The notes under the pieces are model-generated. The model was not told the origin of the DNA and did no database searches. It saw only the letters and a list, made by a program, of their open reading frames with translations. Positions 52,582-60,630 of a stretch of DNA of 64,000 bases are shown here, one piece after another (the first letter of the stretch is position 1; every line of letters begins with the position of its first letter). Both the position numbers and the translations under genes were made by a program. The DNA comes from CAZLMG01 sp964560765 (GTDB taxonomy: Bacteria; Bdellovibrionota_B; Oligoflexia; Oligoflexales; CAZLMG01), in the NCBI GenBank assembly GCA_964560765.1, contig CAZLMG010000005.1:1-64000 (forward strand). The letters run 5' to 3'.

Positions 52582-54006
52582 ATGATTCAGAAATCCAATC
52601 GCCGAACAAAAATAGTGTGGTCTCTCGAGGGTCGATGCATCAACGTGGAGAACTCGAGAGAGCTTCGGCCTGAGGATGTGGATGCCCTTCGCCTTGTCTA
52701 TGACCACGGCAGCCTGGAAGATTTGAAAAGTGTACTCAAGGAGATTTCGTCACGCCCGACGCGCGAGCGCATTCCGGTCATGATCGATTTCTCCAGTCAG
52801 GTCCGGGCTCGCATCGGAAGTCTCAAAGAGCCGCGCGAGCTGAAATATGGTGAACGTGTCCTACTAGCGCCGCCTGGAAAAAAGGGCGACTTGGAGATAA
52901 CCTCCGATGAATGGAAGAACGGAGCCCTGTTTGCGCCAGACGCGATTGTTTATTTTGGATTTGGCAACGTCGTACTGAGGGTGAGTAACGTGACTCCCCA
53001 GGGCGCAGATTGCGAAGTCGTGCAAGGTGGGATAGCACTGCCTTCAGCGGACGTTCATGTGCCATCCACTCGTAAGGAATCGCCACTAGGTGAAATTGTA
53101 TCGGACCAAGAGTTAGCGATGTTTCTGGATTATGGCGTCGATTATCTTTTGATTCCTGGTGTGTGTTCCGTACTGGATCTGGAGAGACTAAGGCAGAAGA
53201 TCGCTCAGAAATCGAAGTCTGGTCCGTGGATCGTCGGTAAAATAGACAGTGATCGCGTCTATGACAACTATCAGAACCTGTTGCCTGTTGTTGACGGTAT
53301 CCTGATTTCCCGCTTGGAAATGGCGCTCACCATAAATCCGGCGACCATCCCGATTTTGACTAAGGAAATGATCCAGGGTGCTAATGAGCAGGCCAAATTG
53401 GTGTTCATTGCGTCTGAGATGCTGGGGTCCATGCGGCACAACGCCACGCCTACGCGCGCTGAGGTGTCAGATGTGGCGAATGCAGTTTTGGACGGCGCCG
53501 ATGCTGTCGTGGCTTCCGAGGAAATCAGCTACGGCGATCACAGAATGCGTTCGGTAAAGCTGATGGGTCGGATTGTGGCCGATGTCGAGGCACAGAGTGC
53601 CACTGCATTGAACTGGCTTAAGCGCCAGCCAGAAGTCCAGTCCGAAATGGATGCCGTTGCCTTCGGGGCTTACAAGACAGCCGAGCGAATGTCAGCCAAG
53701 GCGATCGTTTGCATTACAGTGAGTGGCAACACGGCACTGGCGTTAGCATCATACAGGCCGCCGGTTCCTATTATTGCGGTGACGTTTAATGACGACGTGC
53801 GCAGAAGGTTGACTCTTATCCGTGGCGTGGAATGCGTTGTGCTCGAAGCTTCGCCAACAATCGACGATGTATTGCCGCAAGTGAATGACCTTTTGGTGCG
53901 ACAGAGTCTATTACAGGTCGGCGATCGGATCGTCTTTGTTTCCATCACATTATCTTCGGTTGGACGTGAGGCTAGTAACCTGTTTACTATTCAAACTCTG
54001 TCGTAA
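52582..54006 (+). CDS. pyruvate-kinase-like pseudoenzyme
   Basis: 474 residues aligned along the whole pyruvate kinase sequence: RTKIVWSLEG, LRLVYDHG, the PTRAEVSDVANAVLDGADAV helix and a C-terminal alpha/beta domain. Catalytic positions differ. The RLNFSHG segment reads RLVYDHG (Asn and Ser lost); the DTKGPEIR segment reads DFSSQVRAR; the KIE of the active site is KID (Lys220 kept, Glu to Asp); ARGDLG is SRLEMA (Asp to Glu, glycine lost); TQML is SEML; SGE is SEE. The K+/Mg2+/phosphoryl site is therefore altered. It might be a regulator or have other chemistry. AAGG lies 6 nt before the ATG. Confidence 0.75.
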   Translation: MIQKSNRRTKIVWSLEGRCINVENSRELRPEDVDALRLVYDHGSLEDLKSVLKEISSRPTRERIPVMIDFSSQVRARIGSLKEPRELKYGERVLLAPPGKKGDLEITSDEWKNGALFAPDAIVYFGFGNVVLRVSNVTPQGADCEVVQGGIALPSADVHVPSTRKESPLGEIVSDQELAMFLDYGVDYLLIPGVCSVLDLERLRQKIAQKSKSGPWIVGKIDSDRVYDNYQNLLPVVDGILISRLEMALTINPATIPILTKEMIQGANEQAKLVFIASEMLGSMRHNATPTRAEVSDVANAVLDGADAVVASEEISYGDHRMRSVKLMGRIVADVEAQSATALNWLKRQPEVQSEMDAVAFGAYKTAERMSAKAIVCITVSGNTALALASYRPPVPIIAVTFNDDVRRRLTLIRGVECVVLEASPTIDDVLPQVNDLLVRQSLLQVGDRIVFVSITLSSVGREASNLFTIQTLS

Positions 54007-54019
54007 AGGGAGCTGTGTT

Positions 54020-54982
54020 TTGGCGTATTGGCGGCATGCATTTCTTGGTCTTGGAGTATTAGGAAGTGGGTGGGCCAGCGCGGAAAGTAGCGATCGCGTC
54101 CTAGATTCGGTCGTCAAGCGAGCGACATTGTCCCAAGAGCAATCGGCTGCGGTATTTTACGGCCGCATCGACCTCCGGCATCAAATCAATACTTTTTATG
54201 ACGACGACGGTTACCTGCAACGGCAGGAACCCGTTGGACAAGTTCGAGCTCGTATTGGCGCATCGCTGTACAAGGGTATGGTTGACGCCTATGCGACGGT
54301 GGGTGTTGTCAAGAAGACAGATACCCTGCAGTTGGTGCAGCGAAGGCCGGAGATGGCCGTGGAAATTTTTCCGATCGCAAATGAATACTTACTTGTGAAT
54401 CAGTACCACCTGATCGACCTGCCGTTTTCAGAAGCTACCTATGATGCAGCAAATGCCATACCCCAACGGCAGGGCGCCGTTTATCGCCCGGGCATTGCCC
54501 TAACAACGTTTGTCAAGGTTGGGATTCCCTTGGTGAACCTGACAGTGAAAGGCGGAATTGATCTATGGACTGAAGTGTATTCTCGGCGACAATATGTTCT
54601 TCAAGATGATCGCGAACAAAGATTTTCTTTAGCAAGAAATCCCACAACAGGTGATCCAATTGAGATAAGAAATCCGAAGATCTTTACAGAGTACATGTTG
54701 GCATTCGCGGCCGATGACCTTGTTCTCTCTGGATTTGCGACTGAAGTCGGGCTCTATTATGATAACTTTTTTACTGAGTCCAGCTTGCAGTCGGTAGAGC
54801 CCGTGGTAGCTACTGGTGTGACGCGTGAGTCTTTCGTCAAGTGGCGCCTTGGCTATCAAATTAATTCAAGCCTGCAAATTGTGAATGACTTCTTTCGCTA
54901 CTATGATGGTTTGCTGGAGAGCCAGCCGCGCGAGGAGCGCCGCACATATCGCAATATCCTTCGCTTGGTTCAAAACCTTTGA
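54020..54982 (+). CDS. probable outer-membrane barrel protein
   Basis: 320 residues from a TTG at 54020, preferred because GGGAG lies 7 nt upstream and a signal peptide begins right there (AYWRHAFLGLGVLGSGWASA). A longer reading starts inside the preceding gene. The mature protein has alternating strand segments (AVFYGRIDLRHQINTFY, VGQVRARIGASLYKGMVDAYATVGV in part, FVKWRLGYQINSSLQIVNDFFRYYD) typical of a barrel. It ends in RLVQNL, lacking the classic final Phe. Coupled to the pyruvate-kinase-like gene by a 13-nt gap. Function unknown. Confidence 0.65.
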   Translation: MAYWRHAFLGLGVLGSGWASAESSDRVLDSVVKRATLSQEQSAAVFYGRIDLRHQINTFYDDDGYLQRQEPVGQVRARIGASLYKGMVDAYATVGVVKKTDTLQLVQRRPEMAVEIFPIANEYLLVNQYHLIDLPFSEATYDAANAIPQRQGAVYRPGIALTTFVKVGIPLVNLTVKGGIDLWTEVYSRRQYVLQDDREQRFSLARNPTTGDPIEIRNPKIFTEYMLAFAADDLVLSGFATEVGLYYDNFFTESSLQSVEPVVATGVTRESFVKWRLGYQINSSLQIVNDFFRYYDGLLESQPREERRTYRNILRLVQNL

Positions 54983-54991
54983 AAGCTGCGC

Positions 54992-55588
54992 ATGGCTAGT
55001 GATACCCAGTTCCGTGAAATTGAATACAAGTATTTGGTCGATGAGAGCTTTGACCTGGGGGATTTTGACGCGAAGGTCCTGGCTCTGAAGCCAGAGAGGA
55101 AGTTTTCCGTACTTGTTGCTGACACCTATTTTGTCTTTCCGCACCTTTCCAACTTGGTATATCGCCATCGGTACGATGGGACGTTGCAAGACCTCGCAAT
55201 AAAGTCGCTCGAGCAAGATCCAACCAATCGCTTAGAAGTGAATTTGAAGCTGACTCTGGACCATGGCAACCAGATTGCCCTAGTTCGGAAATTTCTATCC
55301 GCTCAGGGGGAGTATTGGTCGGGAGAAGTGCGCAAAGCAGTGGATGTCTATCTATTCCCAGATGTCGAAATCGTTTACTATACGGCAACGTCTGCAGGCA
55401 GAAGTATCAGTTGCGTAGAGGTCGAGGCGAAAGCTGCTAGTACGGTCGAAAGTGCTTTGCAAACACTAGAAATATATGCAAAAAATTTAGATCTGCACCA
55501 GCGCCCGCGAGCTAGCCTTTCACTTTTCGAGATGTTGCTCTTGCCACAGATGCAACAGCAACTGGTAAAAGGAACAAGACAAATATAA
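54992..55588 (+). CDS. CYTH-domain protein
   Basis: 198 residues of the CYTH tunnel fold, whose members hydrolyse triphosphates (inorganic triphosphate, thiamine triphosphate) or cyclise ATP. The diagnostic ExExK motif is FREIEYKYLV. Further charged tunnel residues are in VYRHRYDG, DLAIKSLEQD, RLEVNLKL and CVEVEAKA. The ATG follows the barrel gene by 9 nt. Substrate unknown. The 3' end overlaps the convergent subtilase gene by 77 nt, where this gene encodes its last 25 residues, including the helix SLSLFEMLLLPQMQQQL. Confidence 0.82.
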   Translation: MASDTQFREIEYKYLVDESFDLGDFDAKVLALKPERKFSVLVADTYFVFPHLSNLVYRHRYDGTLQDLAIKSLEQDPTNRLEVNLKLTLDHGNQIALVRKFLSAQGEYWSGEVRKAVDVYLFPDVEIVYYTATSAGRSISCVEVEAKAASTVESALQTLEIYAKNLDLHQRPRASLSLFEMLLLPQMQQQLVKGTRQI

Positions 55589-57287
55589 TCCAAGGTTTTC
55601 CATTGGATCGAGATGAGATAACGGCGCACTGCTCTGTGACTCTGACGGAAGCGGATGCGAGCGGCACGTCTCGAGCTTCATCGCCCTGCAGGGCCCGGAG
55701 CGTATCGACCATTCCTGTTCCTAGCAGAGGTATACTCTCCGTCTGTCCCGAAATTCTTGGAAAGTAATATGCATTCACCGAATCTTTGTACAGGTCGGGA
55801 TTTGCCGTACGCAGTATTCGCCTTCGCAGGTCCTTGTGCGAAATGTTGGGCTCGGAGGCAAGTATCAAGCCGGCAATCCCCGCAACTACCGGTGCCGCCA
55901 TTGATGTGCCGTTTTTGGCTTCAATGCCGTCACCAGGAACTGCGCTACTAATTGAAGTCCCCGGTGCAGCAATATCAACCCAGCGACCGAAGTTTGAGCT
56001 GTCGTTCTTTTGGCCGCCATTCGTAATATTGGAAACGGCCACGGCATCTGAGAAGCCCGCCGGATACTGAATCTTCATCGTGTCTTCATTGCCGGCAGCA
56101 GCGACGAGCAGCATTCCACCTCCCGGAGCTTCAGCAAGCAACCTAACCATAAGCCCAACGACTCGATTCCGATGAAACTTACCGAAGGATGCATTGAGAA
56201 TGCGAACAACAAGTGCGCCGTTGTTGGTGAACCGACTTACATAGACGAGACCCTTGATAATTGAGGAATCGAGGATCGTTCCCTCTGCTTTTGTCTCGGT
56301 CTTGTCAACAACTCGAATAGCCATGATTTGACAAACGGGGCAGATGCCTGCCATTTGGCCGCCACCTGCACTCTTGAACCCGGCAGCAATCCCCGCGACA
56401 TGTGTTCCATGACAGCAGTTTTTTTCGCAGCCCTCACCTTGTTTCACGCGTGGACAGCTGCCACTGGAATCGATCCGAAATGGCCCGACATCGCCATTAC
56501 CAAGCACACCCCGCTCGCCAACGGTTGTGTTACAGCCATTCTCATCATTGGCGCAGCCGGAGGCTCCAGCTTTAGGGTTTTGCCACTTCTGCTCGGACAG
56601 CAAGGAGTGGGTGAAGTCCACGCCGCTGTCCATGACCGCAATGATTGGATTGCTGGTAATGGCTTTGCCAGACTGAGCCAGAAACCCCAGACCCAGATTG
56701 AGATTTACGCTTCGATGCCAGGCGCTCTCCTGATAGGCTTCGTACGCGGTAGCATAGTCCTGCCAGGTTACGGACTGTGACAGTTCCGAATGGCCGTTGG
56801 CATCGGCGAACCAAATGCTGCCATCTGACTGCCACCGCGCTAACGTCTCTGTGGCTTCCTTGGAATTCGTAAAGTCTACGCGGGCGATGGTTGCAATCTG
56901 TGATCCCTCCCGGCCCGGCATAACATTAAGTTGCAGCGGATTGACTTTGAATGGGTTTGGAAACTCGTCAATAGGCCTACGGACGGCGTGGTCAAGATCG
57001 ATGGCCGTCAGATAGTCAATGGACTTGACTCCTGGATTAGTAAGATATCTTTCCGACAACGCCAGGTAGTTGCCAACATACTCGGCTTGAAATGAGCGAT
57101 ATTGAACTGGTGGCTTGGCACCCGCAGCGCGAAAGGCGACGATGTAACTAGCTGGCTCAAACTCGCTTTCACTGCCGGCCAACGGTCCGGAAACATTTGG
57201 ATTTAGATCGATGCCTTGATCCTCGGGGGAGTCGACTCCACATCCCGATAGAAACAATGCAACGAAGAGTGAAAGCCATGTACGCAT
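55512..57287 (-). CDS. subtilisin-family (S8) protease lipoprotein with C-terminal anchor
   Basis: 591 residues. The lipobox is LFLSGCGV. A propeptide-like region precedes the catalytic domain, whose triad is intact: Asp in IIAVMDSGVDFTHSL, His in CCHGTHVAGIAAG, Ser in NGTSMAAPVVAGIAG. The domain is rich in cysteine (CANDENGC, CEKNCC, CPVC), suggesting disulfides or metal. After the domain a short tail ends with a membrane helix (WIIFVLFLLPVAVASVA) and basic residues (RATSRKVKG), like C-terminal sorting or anchor tails. The ATG at 57287 has AAGGGG 5 nt upstream. The last 77 nt overlap the convergent CYTH gene. Confidence 0.88.
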   Translation of the reverse strand: MRTWLSLFVALFLSGCGVDSPEDQGIDLNPNVSGPLAGSESEFEPASYIVAFRAAGAKPPVQYRSFQAEYVGNYLALSERYLTNPGVKSIDYLTAIDLDHAVRRPIDEFPNPFKVNPLQLNVMPGREGSQIATIARVDFTNSKEATETLARWQSDGSIWFADANGHSELSQSVTWQDYATAYEAYQESAWHRSVNLNLGLGFLAQSGKAITSNPIIAVMDSGVDFTHSLLSEQKWQNPKAGASGCANDENGCNTTVGERGVLGNGDVGPFRIDSSGSCPRVKQGEGCEKNCCHGTHVAGIAAGFKSAGGGQMAGICPVCQIMAIRVVDKTETKAEGTILDSSIIKGLVYVSRFTNNGALVVRILNASFGKFHRNRVVGLMVRLLAEAPGGGMLLVAAAGNEDTMKIQYPAGFSDAVAVSNITNGGQKNDSSNFGRWVDIAAPGTSISSAVPGDGIEAKNGTSMAAPVVAGIAGLILASEPNISHKDLRRRILRTANPDLYKDSVNAYYFPRISGQTESIPLLGTGMVDTLRALQGDEARDVPLASASVRVTEQCAVISSRSNGKPWIIFVLFLLPVAVASVARATSRKVKG

Positions 57288-57323
57288 GTGCACCCCTTAT
57301 ACGGCAATGAGATTGTAACTTAT

Positions 57324-57350
57324 GGATTTTTAGATTAAAAATAAAAATCC
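57324..57350. repeat. 9-bp inverted repeat between the subtilase and yqeY genes
   Basis: GGATTTTTA and TAAAAATCC, 9 nt apart, in the AT-rich gap of two divergent genes. May be an operator for one or both, or simply AT-rich promoter DNA. Confidence 0.35.
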
Positions 57351-57380
57351 TAGAGACCTACAGGGGAGCCAATACGCCGC

Positions 57381-57818
57381 ATGTCCGACTTGAAAATCCA
57401 AATCAGCGAAGACATCAAAACAGCCATGAAGGCCGGAGACAAATTTCGAACGGGAGTTCTTCGGATGCTGCTAAGCGAGATCAAGTATGATCAAGTTGCT
57501 GGTGACAAGCAAAAAGAACTGACTCGGGACGAGCAACTCGCCGTTGTGGCGCGCTACCATAAGCGCCTGGAGAAATCGCTGACCGACTTCGCCGGAACCC
57601 CCAAATTGGAAGAGCTCAAGCGCGAGATGCTTATTATCGAAGACTACCTTCCTAAACGCGCAGGTCGTGACGAAGTCGAGGCCGCTGTGGCCGAAGTTTT
57701 GGGATCTAGCACGGAGCGTAACTTTGGGCTTCTAATGAAAATGGTGATGGCAAAGTTGGCAGGAAGTGCGGATGGTAAACTGGTCAGTGAGGTTCTCAAA
57801 TCTCGCCTGCAGCCATAA
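57381..57818 (+). CDS. yqeY: GatB/YqeY-domain protein
   Basis: 145 residues of the YqeY family, which equals the tail domain of the GatB amidotransferase subunit and is thought to bind tRNA. Motifs: LKIQISEDIKTAMKAGDKFR, the helix VLRMLLSEIKYDQV, LAVVARYHKRLEKSL and IIEDYLPKRAGRDEVEAAV; the last C-terminal block GKLVSEVLKSRL is typical. Function is unproven in most bacteria. The SD (AGGGGAG) is rather distant from the ATG. Divergent from the subtilase gene. Confidence 0.9.
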   Translation: MSDLKIQISEDIKTAMKAGDKFRTGVLRMLLSEIKYDQVAGDKQKELTRDEQLAVVARYHKRLEKSLTDFAGTPKLEELKREMLIIEDYLPKRAGRDEVEAAVAEVLGSSTERNFGLLMKMVMAKLAGSADGKLVSEVLKSRLQP

Positions 57819-57917
57819 CATGAGATGTAACGAGCGATAATTCTTAAGGTCGGGACCGAAATTTGACTCTTCGTCAATTCTCCTTCTGCTAGCTATGTCG
57901 TGCACCAAAAATTCGCT

Positions 57918-57923
57918 ATAATG
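57918..57923 (+). promoter_or_regulatory. consensus -10 hexamer upstream of the large secreted protein gene
   Basis: A perfect TATAAT, about 118 nt before the ATG at 58042. No good -35 is seen at 17 nt. It would give a leader of about 110 nt that includes the tandem SD repeat. Confidence 0.4.
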
Positions 57924-57995
57924 ACTGCATGGGGGAAAGAGTCCAGCTGGTGCGCCGGATTCGGTCATTTCACTAAATATTTAAATGGTTTCGCC

Positions 57996-58023
57996 GATAA
58001 CTCAGGCGGGTGGATAACTCAGG
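57996..58023 (+). repeat. tandem 11-bp repeat carrying the SD
   Basis: GATAACTCAGG occurs twice with a 17-nt period (57996-58006 and 58013-58023); the second copy continues into AGGAGG. The gap to the ATG at 58042 is 15 nt, longer than usual. A GGAG/CTCC pairing in between could shorten the effective distance. Confidence 0.55.
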
Positions 58024-58041
58024 AGGATAGAGTCTCCAACC

Positions 58042-59841
58042 ATGATCAGGCTGCATACCATCTTTGTTTCTATACTTGGCCTCACTGCTGCGGGAGCCGG
58101 CGCGAGTGCGTCGCCAGTGCTCTTGGGCGTAGCGTTGAATATGAACGCCGAGCCAGCTGCGGTATATTTCTCGGATGCGAACCGTGTCTCCGTCACAACA
58201 CCGAAGGCAGCTAATCCTGTGGCTACCGTGGTCTCAGTTTTCAGAGGCACCCTAGGATCGCTCGCAACTTTGCCGATTACCACTGCCGGCAATTATGCGA
58301 TGGGGAATTTCGAAATACCTGCGCGGCTAAACCAGACGGAAGCACCCTTGGTTCCGGCTAACGCTTTTGCGGAGTTGCCTGCAATCGAGTTTGCTGCGGA
58401 CTTGGCTAGAATCGATCTCCAACAGTTTTCTGCAAACGCCCAGTACGGTATTGCCGTCAGTTTACCTAATGAGGCACAGTCACAATTAGAAGGCGACGAC
58501 GAGTCTGAGTCCGGGACCTTGACGCTAAGATCGCCGCGCATGGCCGGCGCTGATCAGCGAACATCATCCGTACAAGTTGTAGCGACACCGTTGGAATATG
58601 CGGATGTTGAGCTCGCATTTTATGATGACCGGAGCAACGGACGAGCGAATGCGTTTTATCCCGTGGCTGGAGCTGTGGTGCAATTGGTGGGGACACAGTT
58701 TGCAGGTAACACAAACGTTCAAGGTCGAGTGAGTCTCTACGATTTGCCGAAGCCGGGGCGCTACTTCATCACGAGTACTGACGAATCCGGAGCATATGTT
58801 CCAGGTGTATTTCAACTTTCCGTTGCACGCGGAAGGGAGATGAAGGGGACCCGTCGCTACCTGATGATGCGACGTAGACTTTTGGAAACTTATGCACAAA
58901 TAGTTGGTTCGGCGATCACTGAGAATTCAGCCTCGATTTGTATAACCGCTTTTGACGGGTCATCCAGCAAGCCAATCTCCGGGGCGAGAGTCTCGCTGGA
59001 TGTTGGTGGCGAGGGTCCCTATTATTTCAACCAGTTTGGCTTGATCGATCGATCCCGACAGTCAACCGGCGCTAACGGCCGGGCCTGCTTCTTTGGCGTC
59101 GAACCGGGCGCCGTTAGTCTGAGTTTATTTGACGGGCAGGAGCTGCTAGGGTCGGCTGTTGTTGCCGCACTGCCTGGCTTTCATTCCGAAGATGAAGTCG
59201 ATCTGGAAGTTGGTCAGCGGATTGCTGTGAGTTTAGTTGCTGGAGCAACAGCATACGAGGAACTGAGCGACGATACATTGCCGAGGCTCCGAAATGGCAC
59301 GGTCATCGAGCATGCCGATGTGTTTTTGTTTGGGCACGAAAGTGCAATGGAATTCGATGAGCGGTTTGGTAGCGCTAGCAAGCAGGATGGCGTGCTGTTT
59401 CACCAAAATCGGGCGCACGGGGTGGCCATTAACGGCGACTTTGAAACTTCACTCCTGAGTTTCGAGCAGGGTATGAGCCAGGATCAATCCATTGCATTCA
59501 TGTTACCGCGTGGATTTTTGGAAGATATGGCCGTGTATGCGAACGCTGATTTCGATCCGGGACTCGGGTCGGTTCTCGTGCTTCACGACTTTCACCAAAA
59601 GCATCAGTCGGCGCAACTTGAGGCAGTTCTAATTCCATTGCATGGTGGAGAAAGTATTTCCGGCTGGGTCTATAACGAGCAGGACGCTTTTAAGGCCGTC
59701 TTTTTCAATTTATCGCCGGGTTTGTATCAATTGCTTATTAAGACCCGGGATGGCTATTGGGTTGCTGCTGATACAACTCCTGTTTATAACGAAACGGTTT
59801 CAATATTGAAAACAGGATCGCCACGGCGGGCGACACGTTAA
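58042..59841 (+). CDS. large secreted protein with Ig-like/carboxypeptidase-regulatory repeats
   Basis: 599 residues, unrecognised as a named protein. A signal peptide (about 1-23, SILGLTAAGAGASASP) leads to a strand-rich protein. Two internal segments resemble carboxypeptidase-regulatory-like or CNA-B-like folds: VAGAVVQLVGTQFAGNTNVQG with GRVSLYDLPKPGRYF, and ISGARVSLDVGGEGPYYF with GRACFFGVEPGAVSL (each quoted in two parts). A third such module closes the protein (SGWVYNEQDAF, LSPGLYQLLIK). Little cysteine. It is probably a surface or outer-membrane-associated structural protein. Confidence 0.65.
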   Translation: MIRLHTIFVSILGLTAAGAGASASPVLLGVALNMNAEPAAVYFSDANRVSVTTPKAANPVATVVSVFRGTLGSLATLPITTAGNYAMGNFEIPARLNQTEAPLVPANAFAELPAIEFAADLARIDLQQFSANAQYGIAVSLPNEAQSQLEGDDESESGTLTLRSPRMAGADQRTSSVQVVATPLEYADVELAFYDDRSNGRANAFYPVAGAVVQLVGTQFAGNTNVQGRVSLYDLPKPGRYFITSTDESGAYVPGVFQLSVARGREMKGTRRYLMMRRRLLETYAQIVGSAITENSASICITAFDGSSSKPISGARVSLDVGGEGPYYFNQFGLIDRSRQSTGANGRACFFGVEPGAVSLSLFDGQELLGSAVVAALPGFHSEDEVDLEVGQRIAVSLVAGATAYEELSDDTLPRLRNGTVIEHADVFLFGHESAMEFDERFGSASKQDGVLFHQNRAHGVAINGDFETSLLSFEQGMSQDQSIAFMLPRGFLEDMAVYANADFDPGLGSVLVLHDFHQKHQSAQLEAVLIPLHGGESISGWVYNEQDAFKAVFFNLSPGLYQLLIKTRDGYWVAADTTPVYNETVSILKTGSPRRATR

Positions 59842-59853
59842 CGACAAGTGCAA

Positions 59854-60630
59854 TCACTCGAAGTCTGCTGGCGAGTAGCAGCCTACGGGCTGGTGGAAAA
59901 GCCACCTGCCAAGACGAATCGCACCCTCTGCGAACAGTCCTCGGCCAAAAGCTCGATGCGACAAGGTCAGTTCCTCGTGTTGGCCAAGAAAGCGCACTTC
60001 ATGTTCGCCAAATACGCCGCCTCCTCTAATGGAGTGCATTCCAACCTCTGTGGCAGAACGCTTTCCCGTTCGGTGCGTCTGCTCGGATAATCCACTTCGC
60101 TTCGATAAGATTTCCGAAGCCAGAAGCTTGGCCGTTCCGCTGGGGGCATCTGCCTTTGCGCCGTGGTGCGTTTCCACAAGTTCAATGTCAAATCCCATCT
60201 CTTTGGTTAACTCAGTTAGGAGGCCAAGCACGCGGCGCATGACCAACACCCCAAGGCTTGTGTTGGGGGCGATCATGATCTTATGCTTCTGCCCCAACTT
60301 CTGCGCAAGCAACAGAGTCGAATCCGAGAGGCCCGTCGTCCCGATAAGAACGGCCTTAGCCAAAATAGAAGGGTGACTGAGGATGCTGAGAAGTCGATCT
60401 GTGCCGGCGGGGTTTGAAAAATCAAGAATGAGCTTTGAACCCGCAATCGCACGCATCAGGTCATCGGAAGTGATGGCAGATGCGTTTCCTTGCGCATCAT
60501 ACAGCGAGGAGACGCCGAGACCGCCGAAAATCGTAACGCCACGCCCATCAGCGGCAGCTGCGCGAATGGCAGCTCCCATTTTCCCATCATAGCCCAAGAT
60601 GAACACCGGCAAGTCTATTTGGGAGTTCAT
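59854..60630 (-). CDS. dapB: 4-hydroxy-tetrahydrodipicolinate reductase
   Basis: Second committed step of the diaminopimelate/lysine pathway. 258 residues. The nucleotide fold is VFILGYDGKMGAAIRAA, the central motif is VETHHGAKADAPSGTAKLL with the catalytic His/Lys, and the C-terminal block is GMHSIRGGGVFGEHEVRFLG and FAEGAIRLGRWL. The ATG overlaps the dapA stop by 4 nt, so it is translated together with dapA. It provides precursors for peptidoglycan and lysine. Confidence 0.95.
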   Translation of the reverse strand: MNSQIDLPVFILGYDGKMGAAIRAAAADGRGVTIFGGLGVSSLYDAQGNASAITSDDLMRAIAGSKLILDFSNPAGTDRLLSILSHPSILAKAVLIGTTGLSDSTLLLAQKLGQKHKIMIAPNTSLGVLVMRRVLGLLTELTKEMGFDIELVETHHGAKADAPSGTAKLLASEILSKRSGLSEQTHRTGKRSATEVGMHSIRGGGVFGEHEVRFLGQHEELTLSHRAFGRGLFAEGAIRLGRWLFHQPVGCYSPADFE

